Assembly (NCBI GenBank): GCA_018992685.1
Contig: JACVGT010000003.1
Coordinates: 1 to 64,000 of the forward strand
DNA: 64,000 nt
DNA from: Theionarchaea archaeon
GTDB lineage: Archaea > Methanobacteriota_B > Thermococci > Methanofastidiosales > SZ-28-30
Direction: 5' to 3'
A program made the translations under genes and the position numbers. The notes beneath the pieces are model-generated. The model had not been told where the DNA came from, did not search any database, and was given only the letters and a program-made list of their open reading frames with translations. Position 1 is the stretch's first letter, and every line of letters starts with the position of its first letter. This document shows positions 36,166-45,132 of this stretch, piece by piece.

Positions 36166-37316
36166 TCTTCAAGTCTGTGCAGCACCTTCTTGAATGCTGA
36201 TGATTCACGCAGATTATCAAAAGCCTTTTCAGTCTGTAACTTGCTGTAAAATTCTCTTTTGTCCTGGACGGTGTCAACCGCTGCAGATAATCGTTCGAGA
36301 GCCAGATCATATTCTCTCATGATTGCAAAAGCAGAGGCAGCATAAAAATTATAACCACTTGAAAGAGGCTCATTTTCTTTTTCACTTAATAGAATCGCTC
36401 TTTTGAACCAAAAAGCAGCTTTTTCAGGGTTGTGCAATTCAGTCATGCAATAATACCCAAAAAACAGGTCATTCTGTAACGATTCAAATAAAAACCCGAA
36501 GTAAAAATATTCATCACATAAATACTCAAATCCTACTTTTTGATTTGTCTTGATAGAAGGTACATTCCCGTGATAGCATTCCCAAATAGTGGTTAACCCT
36601 TTCTTGAGAGCTTCTTCAGCCATTGCACAGGCCACCAATGTAGCAAATCCTCTCCTCCTGTACTGTTCATGAGTCCCCACGGCGAGTTCACACCCGGTAG
36701 ATGTCACAAATTTCGTGATGCACCCTGAGACAATTTTGTGGGTTGCATCTTCTTCCACATAGTACGCGAACCCATCCTTCAGAAAGTGTTCAAAAGATTT
36801 CCATGATGCTAGCTTATCAAAGGCAGAGACACCTGGTGTGGTGAATACATCATCTGTCTGTACACGGTGTAGTGTGAACCCAGGAGGAACAGCCTCTCTC
36901 CACCGTGGTTGCAGTGTTCTAAAAGTAGCAGCATTCAATATGTAGTAAGAATCTCTATCTTTAAGAGTAGTTTCACCTTTGAAGATTTCTCGCAATGCTG
37001 ATTCCCACGCACTGCTGCAGTACGCCTGGAAAGCATCTAACCCTTGGGTAATACTTACAGGCTTAATCGTGTCGACAAAGTAGTCGTGTAGCTCTGAATT
37101 AAAAGTGGCGTTGTCACAGCGCCCCGCCAAATACAGCAATGCTTCATCACCTGGTGCACACCAGACTGCTGCAGTCTGTGGGCTCTCTATTCTGTCCACA
37201 AAGATCTTACCATCACATTTCTCTTCTATGACTGCTTCCATAGCTAGATGGTGGTCTCTCGATGGAAATAGATGCAGTATCTTCCTTTTGTCATTTTCGA
37301 GTTCGTGTAGTGACAT
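36159..37316 (-). CDS. GNAT acetyltransferase (ZmaR-like)
   Basis: The 385-residue protein resembles the GNAT group that includes the zwittermicin resistance enzyme. The acetyl-CoA site reads EQYRRRGFATLVACAMAEEAL near residue 217, followed by WECYHGNVPSIKTNQKVGFEYL. After the catalytic domain, a helical TPR-like tail of about 90 residues is present. It transfers an acetyl group to an amine, perhaps a small toxic compound. TATA-like TTATAAAAG (minus strand, near 37345-37355) supports the start at 37316. The gene ends inside an integrase remnant, so its last residues may be altered. Confidence 0.75.
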   Translation of the reverse strand: MSLHELENDKRKILHLFPSRDHHLAMEAVIEEKCDGKIFVDRIESPQTAAVWCAPGDEALLYLAGRCDNATFNSELHDYFVDTIKPVSITQGLDAFQAYCSSAWESALREIFKGETTLKDRDSYYILNAATFRTLQPRWREAVPPGFTLHRVQTDDVFTTPGVSAFDKLASWKSFEHFLKDGFAYYVEEDATHKIVSGCITKFVTSTGCELAVGTHEQYRRRGFATLVACAMAEEALKKGLTTIWECYHGNVPSIKTNQKVGFEYLCDEYFYFGFLFESLQNDLFFGYYCMTELHNPEKAAFWFKRAILLSEKENEPLSSGYNFYAASAFAIMREYDLALERLSAAVDTVQDKREFYSKLQTEKAFDNLRESSAFKKVLHRLEED

Positions 37317-37610
37317 GGCATCCTTCCTCCAGTGTTATTGGCTCCTTTTATAACCTTCTTTATTAAGAGTAAAGTGTCAGCAGACAATAGTGTGGTATTT
37401 TTCTCTTTTCTAAAGCCCTGGAGAATTCACTGGTTTTGTCTCTCATGAAAAGACATAGTAGGTACCTATATATAGATGCAGGGGAAGATACGTAGGGTAA
37501 AACAGGAATTTCTTGACAGATAACAAACATATTGAATTGAACCTTTCTTCTTCTTTTCTTTCTTTCCGCAATCCAGGTCTTAGGTCATCTGATTCAGAGA
37601 TAACAACCGA

Positions 37611-37979
37611 TTATTTTTCCACAAACCAATTCAAGGGTATTTTAGCATGCGTATGACCACGAGATGCGTGTTCCCCTATATTCCAACGAATTTCATCCCG
37701 ATCTCCCATGGTGCTAAAAACAAGCATCCAGTAATAAGAATCATCCTGGAACAGAAGGACATCCTCTTTGAAGATTACACTGACATGTGATACGTTTTGG
37801 GCGTAAACAATCCCATTTCTTACCCACAAACACTGTGCATCAGTAGCATATCCCTCATTCCCACTACCATGGACCACCCTTACCGGCTGCCCATTCATGA
37901 TAGCCTTAATTAATGTGGTAATGCTTCCTGCAGTTCTATTGCCATCCTTGTCGTGGCTGTATGCCAGGTTCCATCCCAT
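37611..37979 (-). CDS. Hypothetical protein
   Basis: A 122-residue soluble protein (MGWNLAYSHDKDGN at the start, HASRGHTHAKIPLNWFVEK at the end). It has no signal peptide or membrane segment. GAGGAGGTGAC ends six bases before the ATG at 37979, which is preferred over GTG 37988. It follows the 46-residue ORF at 38009 and probably shares its transcript. No family recognised. Confidence 0.6.
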   Translation of the reverse strand: MGWNLAYSHDKDGNRTAGSITTLIKAIMNGQPVRVVHGSGNEGYATDAQCLWVRNGIVYAQNVSHVSVIFKEDVLLFQDDSYYWMLVFSTMGDRDEIRWNIGEHASRGHTHAKIPLNWFVEK

Positions 37980-38008
37980 ATTTGTCACCTCCTCTCTTTC
38001 CTAAGATT

Positions 38009-38149
38009 CTATAGTATTTCTATCTGCTGAGGACTTGGAATTCGGACATAATCCCAATTGATCGGATTATTTTTCATATTATGTCCTTTGAAAATCGAAT
38101 CATATACAATTATGCATGTATCCCTCCAAAGTGATTTAGTATCTCGCAT
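38009..38149 (-). CDS. 46-residue small protein, unknown
   Basis: The ORF encodes MRDTKSLWRDTCIIVYDSIF, then KGHNMKNNPINWDYVRIPSP and QQIEIL. AAAGGAGGTGAT directly precedes the ATG, one of the best ribosome binding sites in the window, and an AT-rich TATA-like sequence (TTTAAATAAG, minus strand, near 38180-38190) lies upstream. An internal ATG could give a 22-residue form. It is the first gene of a likely two-gene transcript with 37611-37979. Nothing similar is known to me. Confidence 0.45.
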   Translation of the reverse strand: MRDTKSLWRDTCIIVYDSIFKGHNMKNNPINWDYVRIPSPQQIEIL

Positions 38150-38470
38150 ATCACCTCCTTTGTTCTTTATCTTTCTTCTTATTTAAATTTTGGGTTTGTT
38201 CTCTTTTGTACAAGCGTTAATTTTGCTTTCTCATTACATGATTTTTTGAAAGGATGCCTATGGTTTCATGACAGATGAATGTTCATAGTTTCTGTATCTC
38301 ACTTTCGGAGAAGCAAATCAAAATAGAATCAGTTCAAAATGAAGGCAGAAACTGAGAAAGCCAGTCTATGAGAAACAATTTTCCCCATTGTCAACCTGCA
38401 ACTCCGGTATCGTATGCTTCCTCAATTTCCACTCAACCTACAACGGTGGTCTTTGCCTGTATTTGATTCC
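38150..38470. other. Intergenic stretch
   Basis: It contains the AT-rich promoter of the 46-residue ORF near 38180. Otherwise nothing is recognisable. Confidence 0.3.
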
Positions 38471-39346
38471 TCATCTTTTGACGAGAAGCGCCTTTGTCAT
38501 TATTCCATGGCAATACGCCACAGCTCTCACAAGGTGAAGCGAAAAGGTCAACAGCAGAAAGCCCAAGATGGGATAGAGGATCGTTGATGTTGTGGTGTTG
38601 ATTGGCAGATTTCCCAGTGACAGTTCAATCCCCAGGGGTACAGCAACGGGATAGATTATCAGGCCTATTGCTGTAGCAAACAACAGCACAAACGCCGCGA
38701 AGTAAATAAGTCCCAGGGGGAGCATTAAGATCAGGTAGCATGCAGATGTGTAAAGCCTCCAATCCTCCAGAATTGCCTTCATCTTCTGCCAGGCCGTCCC
38801 GGTTGCGATGAACTTCCTCCTCTTGCGGGGCATCCTAATGCCAAGGCAGGTTTCGCTCATTCTTCCGTGGAACCAAGACAGTCCGAATATGCTCAACAAG
38901 AACAGTATCCCTAAAGGTATTCCTATGATAGTCAACGCGAGTCCCACACTCAGCAGCGCTCCAACAGCAATATACGCGAAGTATATGATGCCCAAAGGAA
39001 GAAGCAGCAGCACATAGGCCAGGTTCAGGTATGTGCCTGAATCTATGAAGACACCAAATATGCGGGAAAACATCCAGCGTTGTGCAACCACTTTTTTCTC
39101 TGTTTTTTCTGATTCCATTCTGTAATACTCTTCAGCAATCTCTGAAGGCAGTCCATATTCTTCTATAGCTGCTTTAAGAGCTTCCTGATCAGAACTGCAT
39201 GCCGCCGAACTTGCGTGCTCCTTTGTGCTCAATTCCAGGTGCTCTTCTGCATCATCAAGAGCGTCTGAAATCAGTGCAGGGTCCAACCCTTCAAGAGCTT
39301 TTTCTAGATCCTTCAGATACTGTTGGACAGATTTATATTTATTCAC
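38471..39346 (-). CDS. HAAS-domain / sensor membrane protein (DUF1700-like)
   Basis: The 291-residue protein starts with a HAAS-type helical domain (YLKDLEKALEGLDP, AIEEYGLPSEIAEEYYRME) and continues with two pairs of membrane segments rich in LLPLGIIYFA-type repeats, as in sensor domains of the DUF1700 family. Such genes are usually paired with a PadR regulator, as here. AGGAGGTG ends five bases before GTG 39346; GTG 39355 is possible too. It overlaps the end of the PadR gene and probably shares its transcript. It may pass a membrane or lipid signal to the regulator. Confidence 0.7.
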   Translation of the reverse strand: MNKYKSVQQYLKDLEKALEGLDPALISDALDDAEEHLELSTKEHASSAACSSDQEALKAAIEEYGLPSEIAEEYYRMESEKTEKKVVAQRWMFSRIFGVFIDSGTYLNLAYVLLLLPLGIIYFAYIAVGALLSVGLALTIIGIPLGILFLLSIFGLSWFHGRMSETCLGIRMPRKRRKFIATGTAWQKMKAILEDWRLYTSACYLILMLPLGLIYFAAFVLLFATAIGLIIYPVAVPLGIELSLGNLPINTTTSTILYPILGFLLLTFSLHLVRAVAYCHGIMTKALLVKR

Positions 39347-39803
39347 AGGGCTCACCTCCTACAAAAGAATCAACAAAATCCCTTATCCTGTACCAGGATT
39401 CCTCCCATATCTTGAGGGTTTCCTTGCCCTTCTCAGTTATCCGGTAATATTTGCGGGCAGGGCCAGATTCAGATTCACGAATCTCGCTTTTTAGCAAGCC
39501 ATCCCTTTCTAAAGCCCTCAGTACTGGATATATAGTCCCCTGTTTCAAAAATGCTGCCCCGTTTTTTATTTTCATCTCTCTTGAGATGCGGTATCCATAG
39601 AGGGGCTCCCTTGACTGTTCTGTGATAGCCAGGAGTACGAGCGAGATCATGCCGGAGATGACATTCTTTTCAAATTTCAGATCTCTGCACCTTTCGTCCT
39701 CCTGGGGTTCTTCTCCTGTATTCTTGTCTGTCTCTGCAATTTCTGTTTTCCTTTTCAAGTGCGTTCCATTAGGTATTGCAAGAGCTACAATATTGTGTAT
39801 CAT
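39339..39803 (-). CDS. PadR family transcription regulator
   Basis: The 154-residue protein carries the PadR winged helix (LYGYRISREMKIKNGAAFLKQ, GTIYPVLRALERDGLL, KYYRITEKGKETL). The N-terminus is about 50 residues longer than usual and strongly charged. A TATA box lies about 30 bp upstream of ATG 39803, so the mRNA is leaderless and this long form is the real start. TGTACA-type repeats between TATA and start suggest autorepression. It is cotranscribed with the HAAS-domain gene. Confidence 0.8.
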   Translation of the reverse strand: MIHNIVALAIPNGTHLKRKTEIAETDKNTGEEPQEDERCRDLKFEKNVISGMISLVLLAITEQSREPLYGYRISREMKIKNGAAFLKQGTIYPVLRALERDGLLKSEIRESESGPARKYYRITEKGKETLKIWEESWYRIRDFVDSFVGGEPCE

Positions 39804-39838
39804 ACACTATTGTACAGTGTACAGTAGTATATAAAGGT
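39795..39838 (-). promoter_or_regulatory. PadR promoter with overlapping operator dyads
   Basis: Read on the minus strand, a TATA box (CTTTATATA, 39829-39838) is followed by TGTACA twice in TGTACACTGTACA (39811-39823) and by GTGTATGATACAC, a dyad at 39795-39807 that includes the start codon. A repressor bound here would block both polymerase and the first codons. Confidence 0.55.
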
Positions 39839-39960
39839 TTCGGTGTGCACAGTAGATCGACATGCAAAACATTTCTGCACACCATTTTTTTAGGTAAGAT
39901 TTTTTTTGGTCTCTTAGCGTCTCTATTTGTGTAAATTAGAATGTATTGGAGGTGAAAATA

Positions 39961-40206
39961 ATGGATAAGAAAGAACTGATAGAATCATTCAAGGCAATAT
40001 CGAAAAAATGGCGAGTAGAGTTTCTTATACTCTACATCCTCTTTTGCGGTGCAACATTAGCGATTATGATGTGGAAAGGAAAATCGCTTATCCTCTTCCA
40101 TGATGCGTTCTTTGGTAGTGTAATTGCAACAGTTCTAATTACGGTAGAACAGATTTGCACATTTCATTTTAACATTCTTAAGCAGAAGCTACCCAAACGT
40201 TTTTAA
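39961..40206 (+). CDS. Small membrane protein, unknown
   Basis: Eighty-one residues, with a charged N-terminus and two membrane segments ending in a basic tail (KQKLPKRF). GGAGGTG precedes ATG 39961. It is divergent from the PadR gene, so the dyads upstream could affect both. No family recognised. Confidence 0.55.
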   Translation: MDKKELIESFKAISKKWRVEFLILYILFCGATLAIMMWKGKSLILFHDAFFGSVIATVLITVEQICTFHFNILKQKLPKRF

Positions 40207-40240
40207 TCAATTCTGTAAAATAGAAGAGAGGTGAAGATGT

Positions 40241-40336
40241 ATGAACTTTCTGAAAGGTTGGCCTTTTGAACCATTGGATGTAATTCAAGACAATGTCCCC
40301 ACATTGGGAGATTCAGGGGGAGGAAGTCCCGGTTAG
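40241..40336 (+). CDS. 31-residue small ORF, tentative
   Basis: The ORF encodes MNFLKGWPFEPLDVIQDNVP followed by TLGDSGGGSPG. GAGAGGTGAAG lies just upstream, and a TATA-like CGTTTTTAATC (40198-40208) is placed so that the mRNA would begin near 40230. The Gly/Pro-rich end is unusual. A shifted frame from ATG 40237 stops after ten codons. It is supported by signals only, not by homology. Confidence 0.3.
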   Translation: MNFLKGWPFEPLDVIQDNVPTLGDSGGGSPG

Positions 40337-40625
40337 AGTGGATTAGACCTCCAGTGATACACTGGTTTTGAACTCCAGAAGCGGTCAACCAATCCTGTAT
40401 CAATCCTTATTCTAGAATCCTTTTCTTCCAGGAAATATCACAAAGGGTTCAGGCTGAGATCCAGATCCTGACTCAGGGCTCTCACACGTCTCGGTCGAGA
40501 TTCATATCATACACGTATGAGCCCCATGATCCTGTGACCTTGCAGTATTGCCCTTGACTTATAAGGCCAGAAGAAAAGGGAAAAGCCTTAAATTGACCCA
40601 CTTCAAAGAGAGAGGAGGAGTTGTG
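40337..40625 (+). other. Intergenic stretch
   Basis: It contains a TATA-like TTGACTTATAAGG near 40554-40566, likely the promoter of the lipoprotein gene at 40626. No other feature is seen. Confidence 0.35.
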
Positions 40626-41060
40626 ATGATCTTGAAGAAGACCAAGAAATCCTTTGCGGTCTGGCTCGTACTTACTGGCCTTCTAGCCACTGGATGCATC
40701 GGCCAGAAGTCTGAAACCCCGATAGAAGGAGAAGAGTCTCAGGAATGGTTTGCCAGAGCACAGCCGATGGCAGAAAATATTCTCATTGCCGTGGAGACTG
40801 GCGATTATCAGTCCTTCATTAGAGACTTCTCAGAGCAAATGGTCAAAGAAATGCCTGAGAAGAACTTCCTGGAAGTGAAGGAAAAACTGTATTCCCAGGT
40901 GGGATCCTATCAGTCTTTGAGTACGTTGAAGACCACAGAACAACGAGACTACGTTATCGTATATTTCACTGCCCACTATGAGAAAGATGATGTAACGGTA
41001 AAACTCGTGTATAGGAAGGGAGACTCAACCTACAAGATAGAGGGACTGTGGTTCGCCTGA
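40626..41060 (+). CDS. Lipoprotein with DUF3887-like domain
   Basis: The 144-residue protein has a lipoprotein signal (basic start, hydrophobic core, ATGC lipobox) and a C-terminal alpha-beta domain with ENILIAVETGDYQSFIRDFS and VKLVYRKGDSTYKIEGLWF, matching DUF3887. It would be anchored on the outside of the membrane. Its function is unknown. GAGGAGTTGTG precedes ATG 40626; the longer frame from 40548 overlaps the promoter. Confidence 0.75.
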   Translation: MILKKTKKSFAVWLVLTGLLATGCIGQKSETPIEGEESQEWFARAQPMAENILIAVETGDYQSFIRDFSEQMVKEMPEKNFLEVKEKLYSQVGSYQSLSTLKTTEQRDYVIVYFTAHYEKDDVTVKLVYRKGDSTYKIEGLWFA

Positions 41061-41192
41061 TGTCCGGAATACCTTTTCCTTCAGAAAGGACATGAACCCG
41101 CGAGTCCAACCAGGAATAACACAGAGACTGCTTCTTTTATAGCTGATCCCAGAACAGCAGGCAGAATCATATACTTGGATACTGATTCGACC

Positions 41193-43970
41193 TCACAGAA
41201 CCACGAATTCTCGTTCTAGCCTGCTGAATTCAACATGAGAAAGTGTATCTCTGAAAAGAGGGACAATGAGTATTGAATTGCGTGTTACAATAATGTCTTT
41301 CAGGGCCTGCAGGTATTTGAGGAGAGTTTCAAAACTTGTTTGAGTTGCCAGGTATTCTGCACCGTCAAATAGTATCACAGATTCCTCAGTTCTCTCCACA
41401 AATCCTCGAAGGATGTAGTTCAGTTTGGACAGGTCATTCGGGCTCATAGCATTGGAATCCTCCGCCTGCGACAACCAGAAAATGGGAGTCTTGGTCAATC
41501 CATATGCTCTTCTGAGCTTATCAGGGTGTTCTCTGGAGATTATAAACCCAGGTACGCCATGAGTGACCAATTCGACGAAAATCTCTAGAGATTTCTGGGG
41601 TTTGGGTTCCAAGACAATGTAACTCTCTGAATTTTCTACCATACGCGTCTTCTTTGTCTTCAGATGATTTTCTGCAACTGGTTCCACGAGGATTCTCGTT
41701 CTGTCGATCAAGGCTGAAGACATGCTCGCCAGAATTTCCACATCCTTTATGTCATCTTCGTCTATTCTTCTCTTGGTCTCAACATTATCAGCTCCCAGTG
41801 CAGCAAAAGCTTCATCCTGGACGACAATGGGAACCCAGATAAATGATTCTGATTCTGAGGTGATTTGTTTTCCCTCATCTGGAGTGTATTTTTCCACATA
41901 GATTGTTCTCTTCTCTCGGACACACTTCACAGCAACGTAGTCAGGATCACTCAATGGCACTGATATCCCTTTTGCCGGGAGCTGGGTTCCCTTTCCAAGA
42001 TAATATTCCAGCGTCCCCCTTGTTGAATTCACCAGGGCAATGCCTGACCGGTCAAATCCTAATCTTACCACACTCTCCACGATGGTATGCATTCCTCTCT
42101 CCCAATTTCTCTCACTCTGAAGGTTCTGTCGTGTCTCTAAGAGTATTTCCAATCGTCTCGATCTTTTCTCTATCCTTCTTTCGAGTTCCCGGTTCAGTGA
42201 TTTCACTTCGTCAAATAACCGTGAATTCCTGACCGCCGAGGAGATCACTTCACTCAAGGGCTTCAAAACTTCAATATCTTTCTGGTCATAAGCATTTTCC
42301 ACTGACTTTGAGATATGCAGTGCGCCCACGCATTTCCCCTCAACCATGAGTGGAACGAGAATCTGAGATATACACACTTCTGTCCCGGGAATCCACACTC
42401 CTCTCTCGTCCTTGTCTGCATTGTCCAACAACAAAATGCTCCCGTTCTTGATACAGTGTCCCACCAACCCTTCTCCGCTCCCCAGAGTTGCGGTCTTCAT
42501 GGCATCTCGAAGTCCTTCAGACACGTATGCTGGATAAATTCTTTCTTCATCCTCAGAAAGGAGGAAGATCACAAAATTATCAAACCCAATCAGGTCCTTG
42601 ACCGAATCTGATACAAATTTGTATATTTCCTGTATATCTATAGAAGAATTAAGGAGTTTGCTTGCCTCAAAGAGACTTCTCAGCTGCTTCTCAGCCCGCT
42701 TGAGTTCGGTAATGTCGTTGAGAATGCCTTCGAAGAATTTCACCCTGGAGTTTTCATCCAGTGCGACGCGTCCGCTCTCAAGGACGGTAATCTGATGTCC
42801 GTTCTTGCACCGAAGTACAAGTTCAACATTTCTGACAAACCCTTCTTTTTCCAGCCTCTTAACGATATTCTCTCTTTGAATTGGATCGACGTAAAGATCA
42901 GTGGCAATATTCAAGCCTAGAAGCTCAGCCTCGGATTCATATCCGAGCATTTGCACAAGTGCCGGATTCGCAAACAGAAGCCTTCCATCAGGAGTGGTCT
43001 GATATATTCCTTCGAGAACATTCTCGAAAAACTCTCTGAGTTTCCTCTCGGAAGCTCGCAACTCTTCTTCCGCTTTCTTGCGGTCTGTGACATCTCGTGT
43101 CGTGGCAATAAAGCCCACTGGATCTCCATTCGAATTCTTGATGACTGACGCATTGAGTTCCCCAATGAAGTGAGATCCATCTTTTCTCAGGAACGTGTAC
43201 TCCAGGTCTCTCACAGAACCCATTGTCAGGGTATCTTGAAGGCCATCTTTTGCCCTCTCCCGATCTTCAGGGGCAATGAGTTCGAATGCACTCTTTCCAA
43301 GTAAATCCTGGACATTCCTGGTGCCGTGCATCTCCAACGCGTGAGGAGAGACGAAAATGATTTCTCCTTCAAGATCAGTTGCAGTGATTGCCTCTGGAGA
43401 GGTATCAACCAATGTCTTGTATATTTCCTGCATTCCCCTTTGCTCTTCAAACAATTCTGCAGTTTCCAGGGCAATTGATGCATAGAATGCCAGAATCTCA
43501 AGAAGTGTTTGATCTCCTTCTGAAAAGGCATTGAGCTCCCTACTTTCAGCATCTAGTAAACCAATAGTCCTGTTCATGATCTTCAGAGGGACGCATAGCT
43601 CCGACCTCGCATTTTTCAACCCGGGGATATGCCTTCTATCCTTTCTCACGTCTCCTATATTTAGAGAGCGCTGAGTTCTGGCAACGTGTACAGTGATGCC
43701 TTTTACGCTATCAAGCGGAATGACCGTCTTCATCTCAGGGTCTTTGAGACCCCTGCATTCGAAGAGGTGTAATTCCTGAGCCTTCTCATCCACCAGGAAT
43801 AGGTCAATATTCCCGAAATTCAGGGTTTTCTCTGCTGCATCCAAGACAGCACGACATATCTTAGTTTTGTCCAGAGTCAATGCGATTTCCTTGGAAAGAT
43901 TATGAAGGGCAGAGAGTTTTTCCTCGTAACTAATCATTTCTTTTATTTCTTTACGTTCTTTATCTTTCAT
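41193..43970 (-). CDS. GAF/PAS sensor with C-terminal DUF835
   Basis: The 925-residue protein has a GAF domain (about 20-170), two PAS domains (185-305 and 305-425), a second GAF (430-590), a coiled coil (590-630), a third GAF-like domain (630-775) and DUF835 (790-920) with ESVILFDGAEYL. The third GAF and DUF835 closely match the end of the sensor at 27952, so the two share an output module but differ in inputs. There is no kinase core. ATG 43970 starts about 80 bp after the roadblock-like gene, with which it may be cotranscribed. ATG 43937 is another possible start. Confidence 0.85.
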   Translation of the reverse strand: MKDKERKEIKEMISYEEKLSALHNLSKEIALTLDKTKICRAVLDAAEKTLNFGNIDLFLVDEKAQELHLFECRGLKDPEMKTVIPLDSVKGITVHVARTQRSLNIGDVRKDRRHIPGLKNARSELCVPLKIMNRTIGLLDAESRELNAFSEGDQTLLEILAFYASIALETAELFEEQRGMQEIYKTLVDTSPEAITATDLEGEIIFVSPHALEMHGTRNVQDLLGKSAFELIAPEDRERAKDGLQDTLTMGSVRDLEYTFLRKDGSHFIGELNASVIKNSNGDPVGFIATTRDVTDRKKAEEELRASERKLREFFENVLEGIYQTTPDGRLLFANPALVQMLGYESEAELLGLNIATDLYVDPIQRENIVKRLEKEGFVRNVELVLRCKNGHQITVLESGRVALDENSRVKFFEGILNDITELKRAEKQLRSLFEASKLLNSSIDIQEIYKFVSDSVKDLIGFDNFVIFLLSEDEERIYPAYVSEGLRDAMKTATLGSGEGLVGHCIKNGSILLLDNADKDERGVWIPGTEVCISQILVPLMVEGKCVGALHISKSVENAYDQKDIEVLKPLSEVISSAVRNSRLFDEVKSLNRELERRIEKRSRRLEILLETRQNLQSERNWERGMHTIVESVVRLGFDRSGIALVNSTRGTLEYYLGKGTQLPAKGISVPLSDPDYVAVKCVREKRTIYVEKYTPDEGKQITSESESFIWVPIVVQDEAFAALGADNVETKRRIDEDDIKDVEILASMSSALIDRTRILVEPVAENHLKTKKTRMVENSESYIVLEPKPQKSLEIFVELVTHGVPGFIISREHPDKLRRAYGLTKTPIFWLSQAEDSNAMSPNDLSKLNYILRGFVERTEESVILFDGAEYLATQTSFETLLKYLQALKDIIVTRNSILIVPLFRDTLSHVEFSRLEREFVVL

Positions 43971-44053
43971 CGTTATCCCTTCCAGATCTGGACGATTTCA
44001 TCCCTGATAGAAATATAATTCATATTGAGGGAAGATATCGGAAGAATAATATT

Positions 44054-44389
44054 CTATTTCGTGTCAGCTGCACGTAGGACCGTACCCCCATGATCCAGTT
44101 CTCGATCGACTATAGTATTCAAGAGAGCTATATCAACATCCTGTGAGGCTACTACACCCAGCTTATAGGAATTCCGCAGGAAAACGAAGAACCTATCATT
44201 CTCTGTGGGTTGAAGGTCGCGGGCGTCTTCGTGCCTGCTGTACATGCCTTCATACAACTGGAAGATGGTTCTGTCGAGAGATCTTTTCTCGTGAAGTTCC
44301 AGGTCTATGGCCAGCACCTTCTTATTCCTGGTAAGGAGGGCTCCTTTGATTCCCGGTACATTCTTTCTCAGTGAACTTATTTCGAACAT
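44054..44389 (-). CDS. Roadblock/LC7-like small protein
   Basis: The 111-residue protein begins LRKNVPGIKGALLTRNKKVL, like the first strand-turn of roadblock/LC7 domains that regulate Ras-like GTPases, and has an alpha-beta pattern of the right length. The match is modest. A TATA box (ATATATAAAG, minus strand, 44411-44421) lies about 27 nt before ATG 44389, so it is leaderless. It sits directly upstream of the DUF835 sensor and may be its partner. Confidence 0.5.
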   Translation of the reverse strand: MFEISSLRKNVPGIKGALLTRNKKVLAIDLELHEKRSLDRTIFQLYEGMYSRHEDARDLQPTENDRFFVFLRNSYKLGVVASQDVDIALLNTIVDRELDHGGTVLRAADTK

Positions 44390-44862
44390 CGTGTTTTCAT
44401 CCTTTCAGTGGCTTTATATATGTATTTGTGCAATCTTCACATAAAATCACACACGTTCTCACGTGTTTTCAAGAATCACCGGATCAACCTGGTATGTTCG
44501 TGCCTGTACTTCATATAGTTGTCCATTTATTGAAATAATCTGTCATCACGATGTAAAGAGGAATTCCATCCATTGCTACTGTCTCCTTCATTCAGTTTTA
44601 TTTCCTGTCTCTGAATAAAGTGCTATGATCCACGGAGTAGGGCCACTGTCATGATGTGAGAAGAGGTTCTTGGAGCATGTTGGTGCACAGGAACCTGGTG
44701 CTGGTTGAATTCTTGACTCTCTCAATCAGGGAATGAAAAAGCGGTCTTTCAAAGACCCTTGAAAAGATTAGCATGACGAAGTAAAACGCGGGCACATTTC
44801 CACTATCGTGAAGCCAATCAAGAGAGCGACAGATTTATAACCCTGTATCATCAACGGCGCAT
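44390..44862. other. Intergenic stretch with short palindromes
   Basis: It contains the promoters of both neighbours. A perfect inverted repeat, GGTCTTT/AAAGACC around one C, lies at 44743-44757, and several TCACA-type words lie near 44435-44460 upstream of the roadblock-like gene. No gene is seen. Confidence 0.35.
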
Positions 44863-45132
44863 ATGATTTGGATATTAATCATACTGGGTTTTGTGCTCAT
44901 GGCAGCTATTATAGCTCTCTTCTTGAAGAGTGGCAGGTATAAACAATCAGAGGAGGCAAAGGCACGTGGCTTTTGGTCCGTCTGGATGGGCGTTGGAGGA
45001 GCTATCGGGGCTGTCATCGGGATTCTTCTAGTGGAACTTGCTGATTACTCGTACCCTCTTCCAGCTATCTTGTGGATGATGGGAATGGCAGCTGGTCAGG
45101 TAGGAGGTATCTTATACAGTAGGTACCGGTAG
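44863..45132 (+). CDS. Small membrane protein, unknown
   Basis: Eighty-nine residues with three hydrophobic stretches and a glycine-rich middle (GVGGAIGAVIGILLVELADY). A TATA box (AGATTTATAACC, 44830-44841) is about 27 nt before the ATG, so it is leaderless. No family recognised. Confidence 0.6.
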   Translation: MIWILIILGFVLMAAIIALFLKSGRYKQSEEAKARGFWSVWMGVGGAIGAVIGILLVELADYSYPLPAILWMMGMAAGQVGGILYSRYR

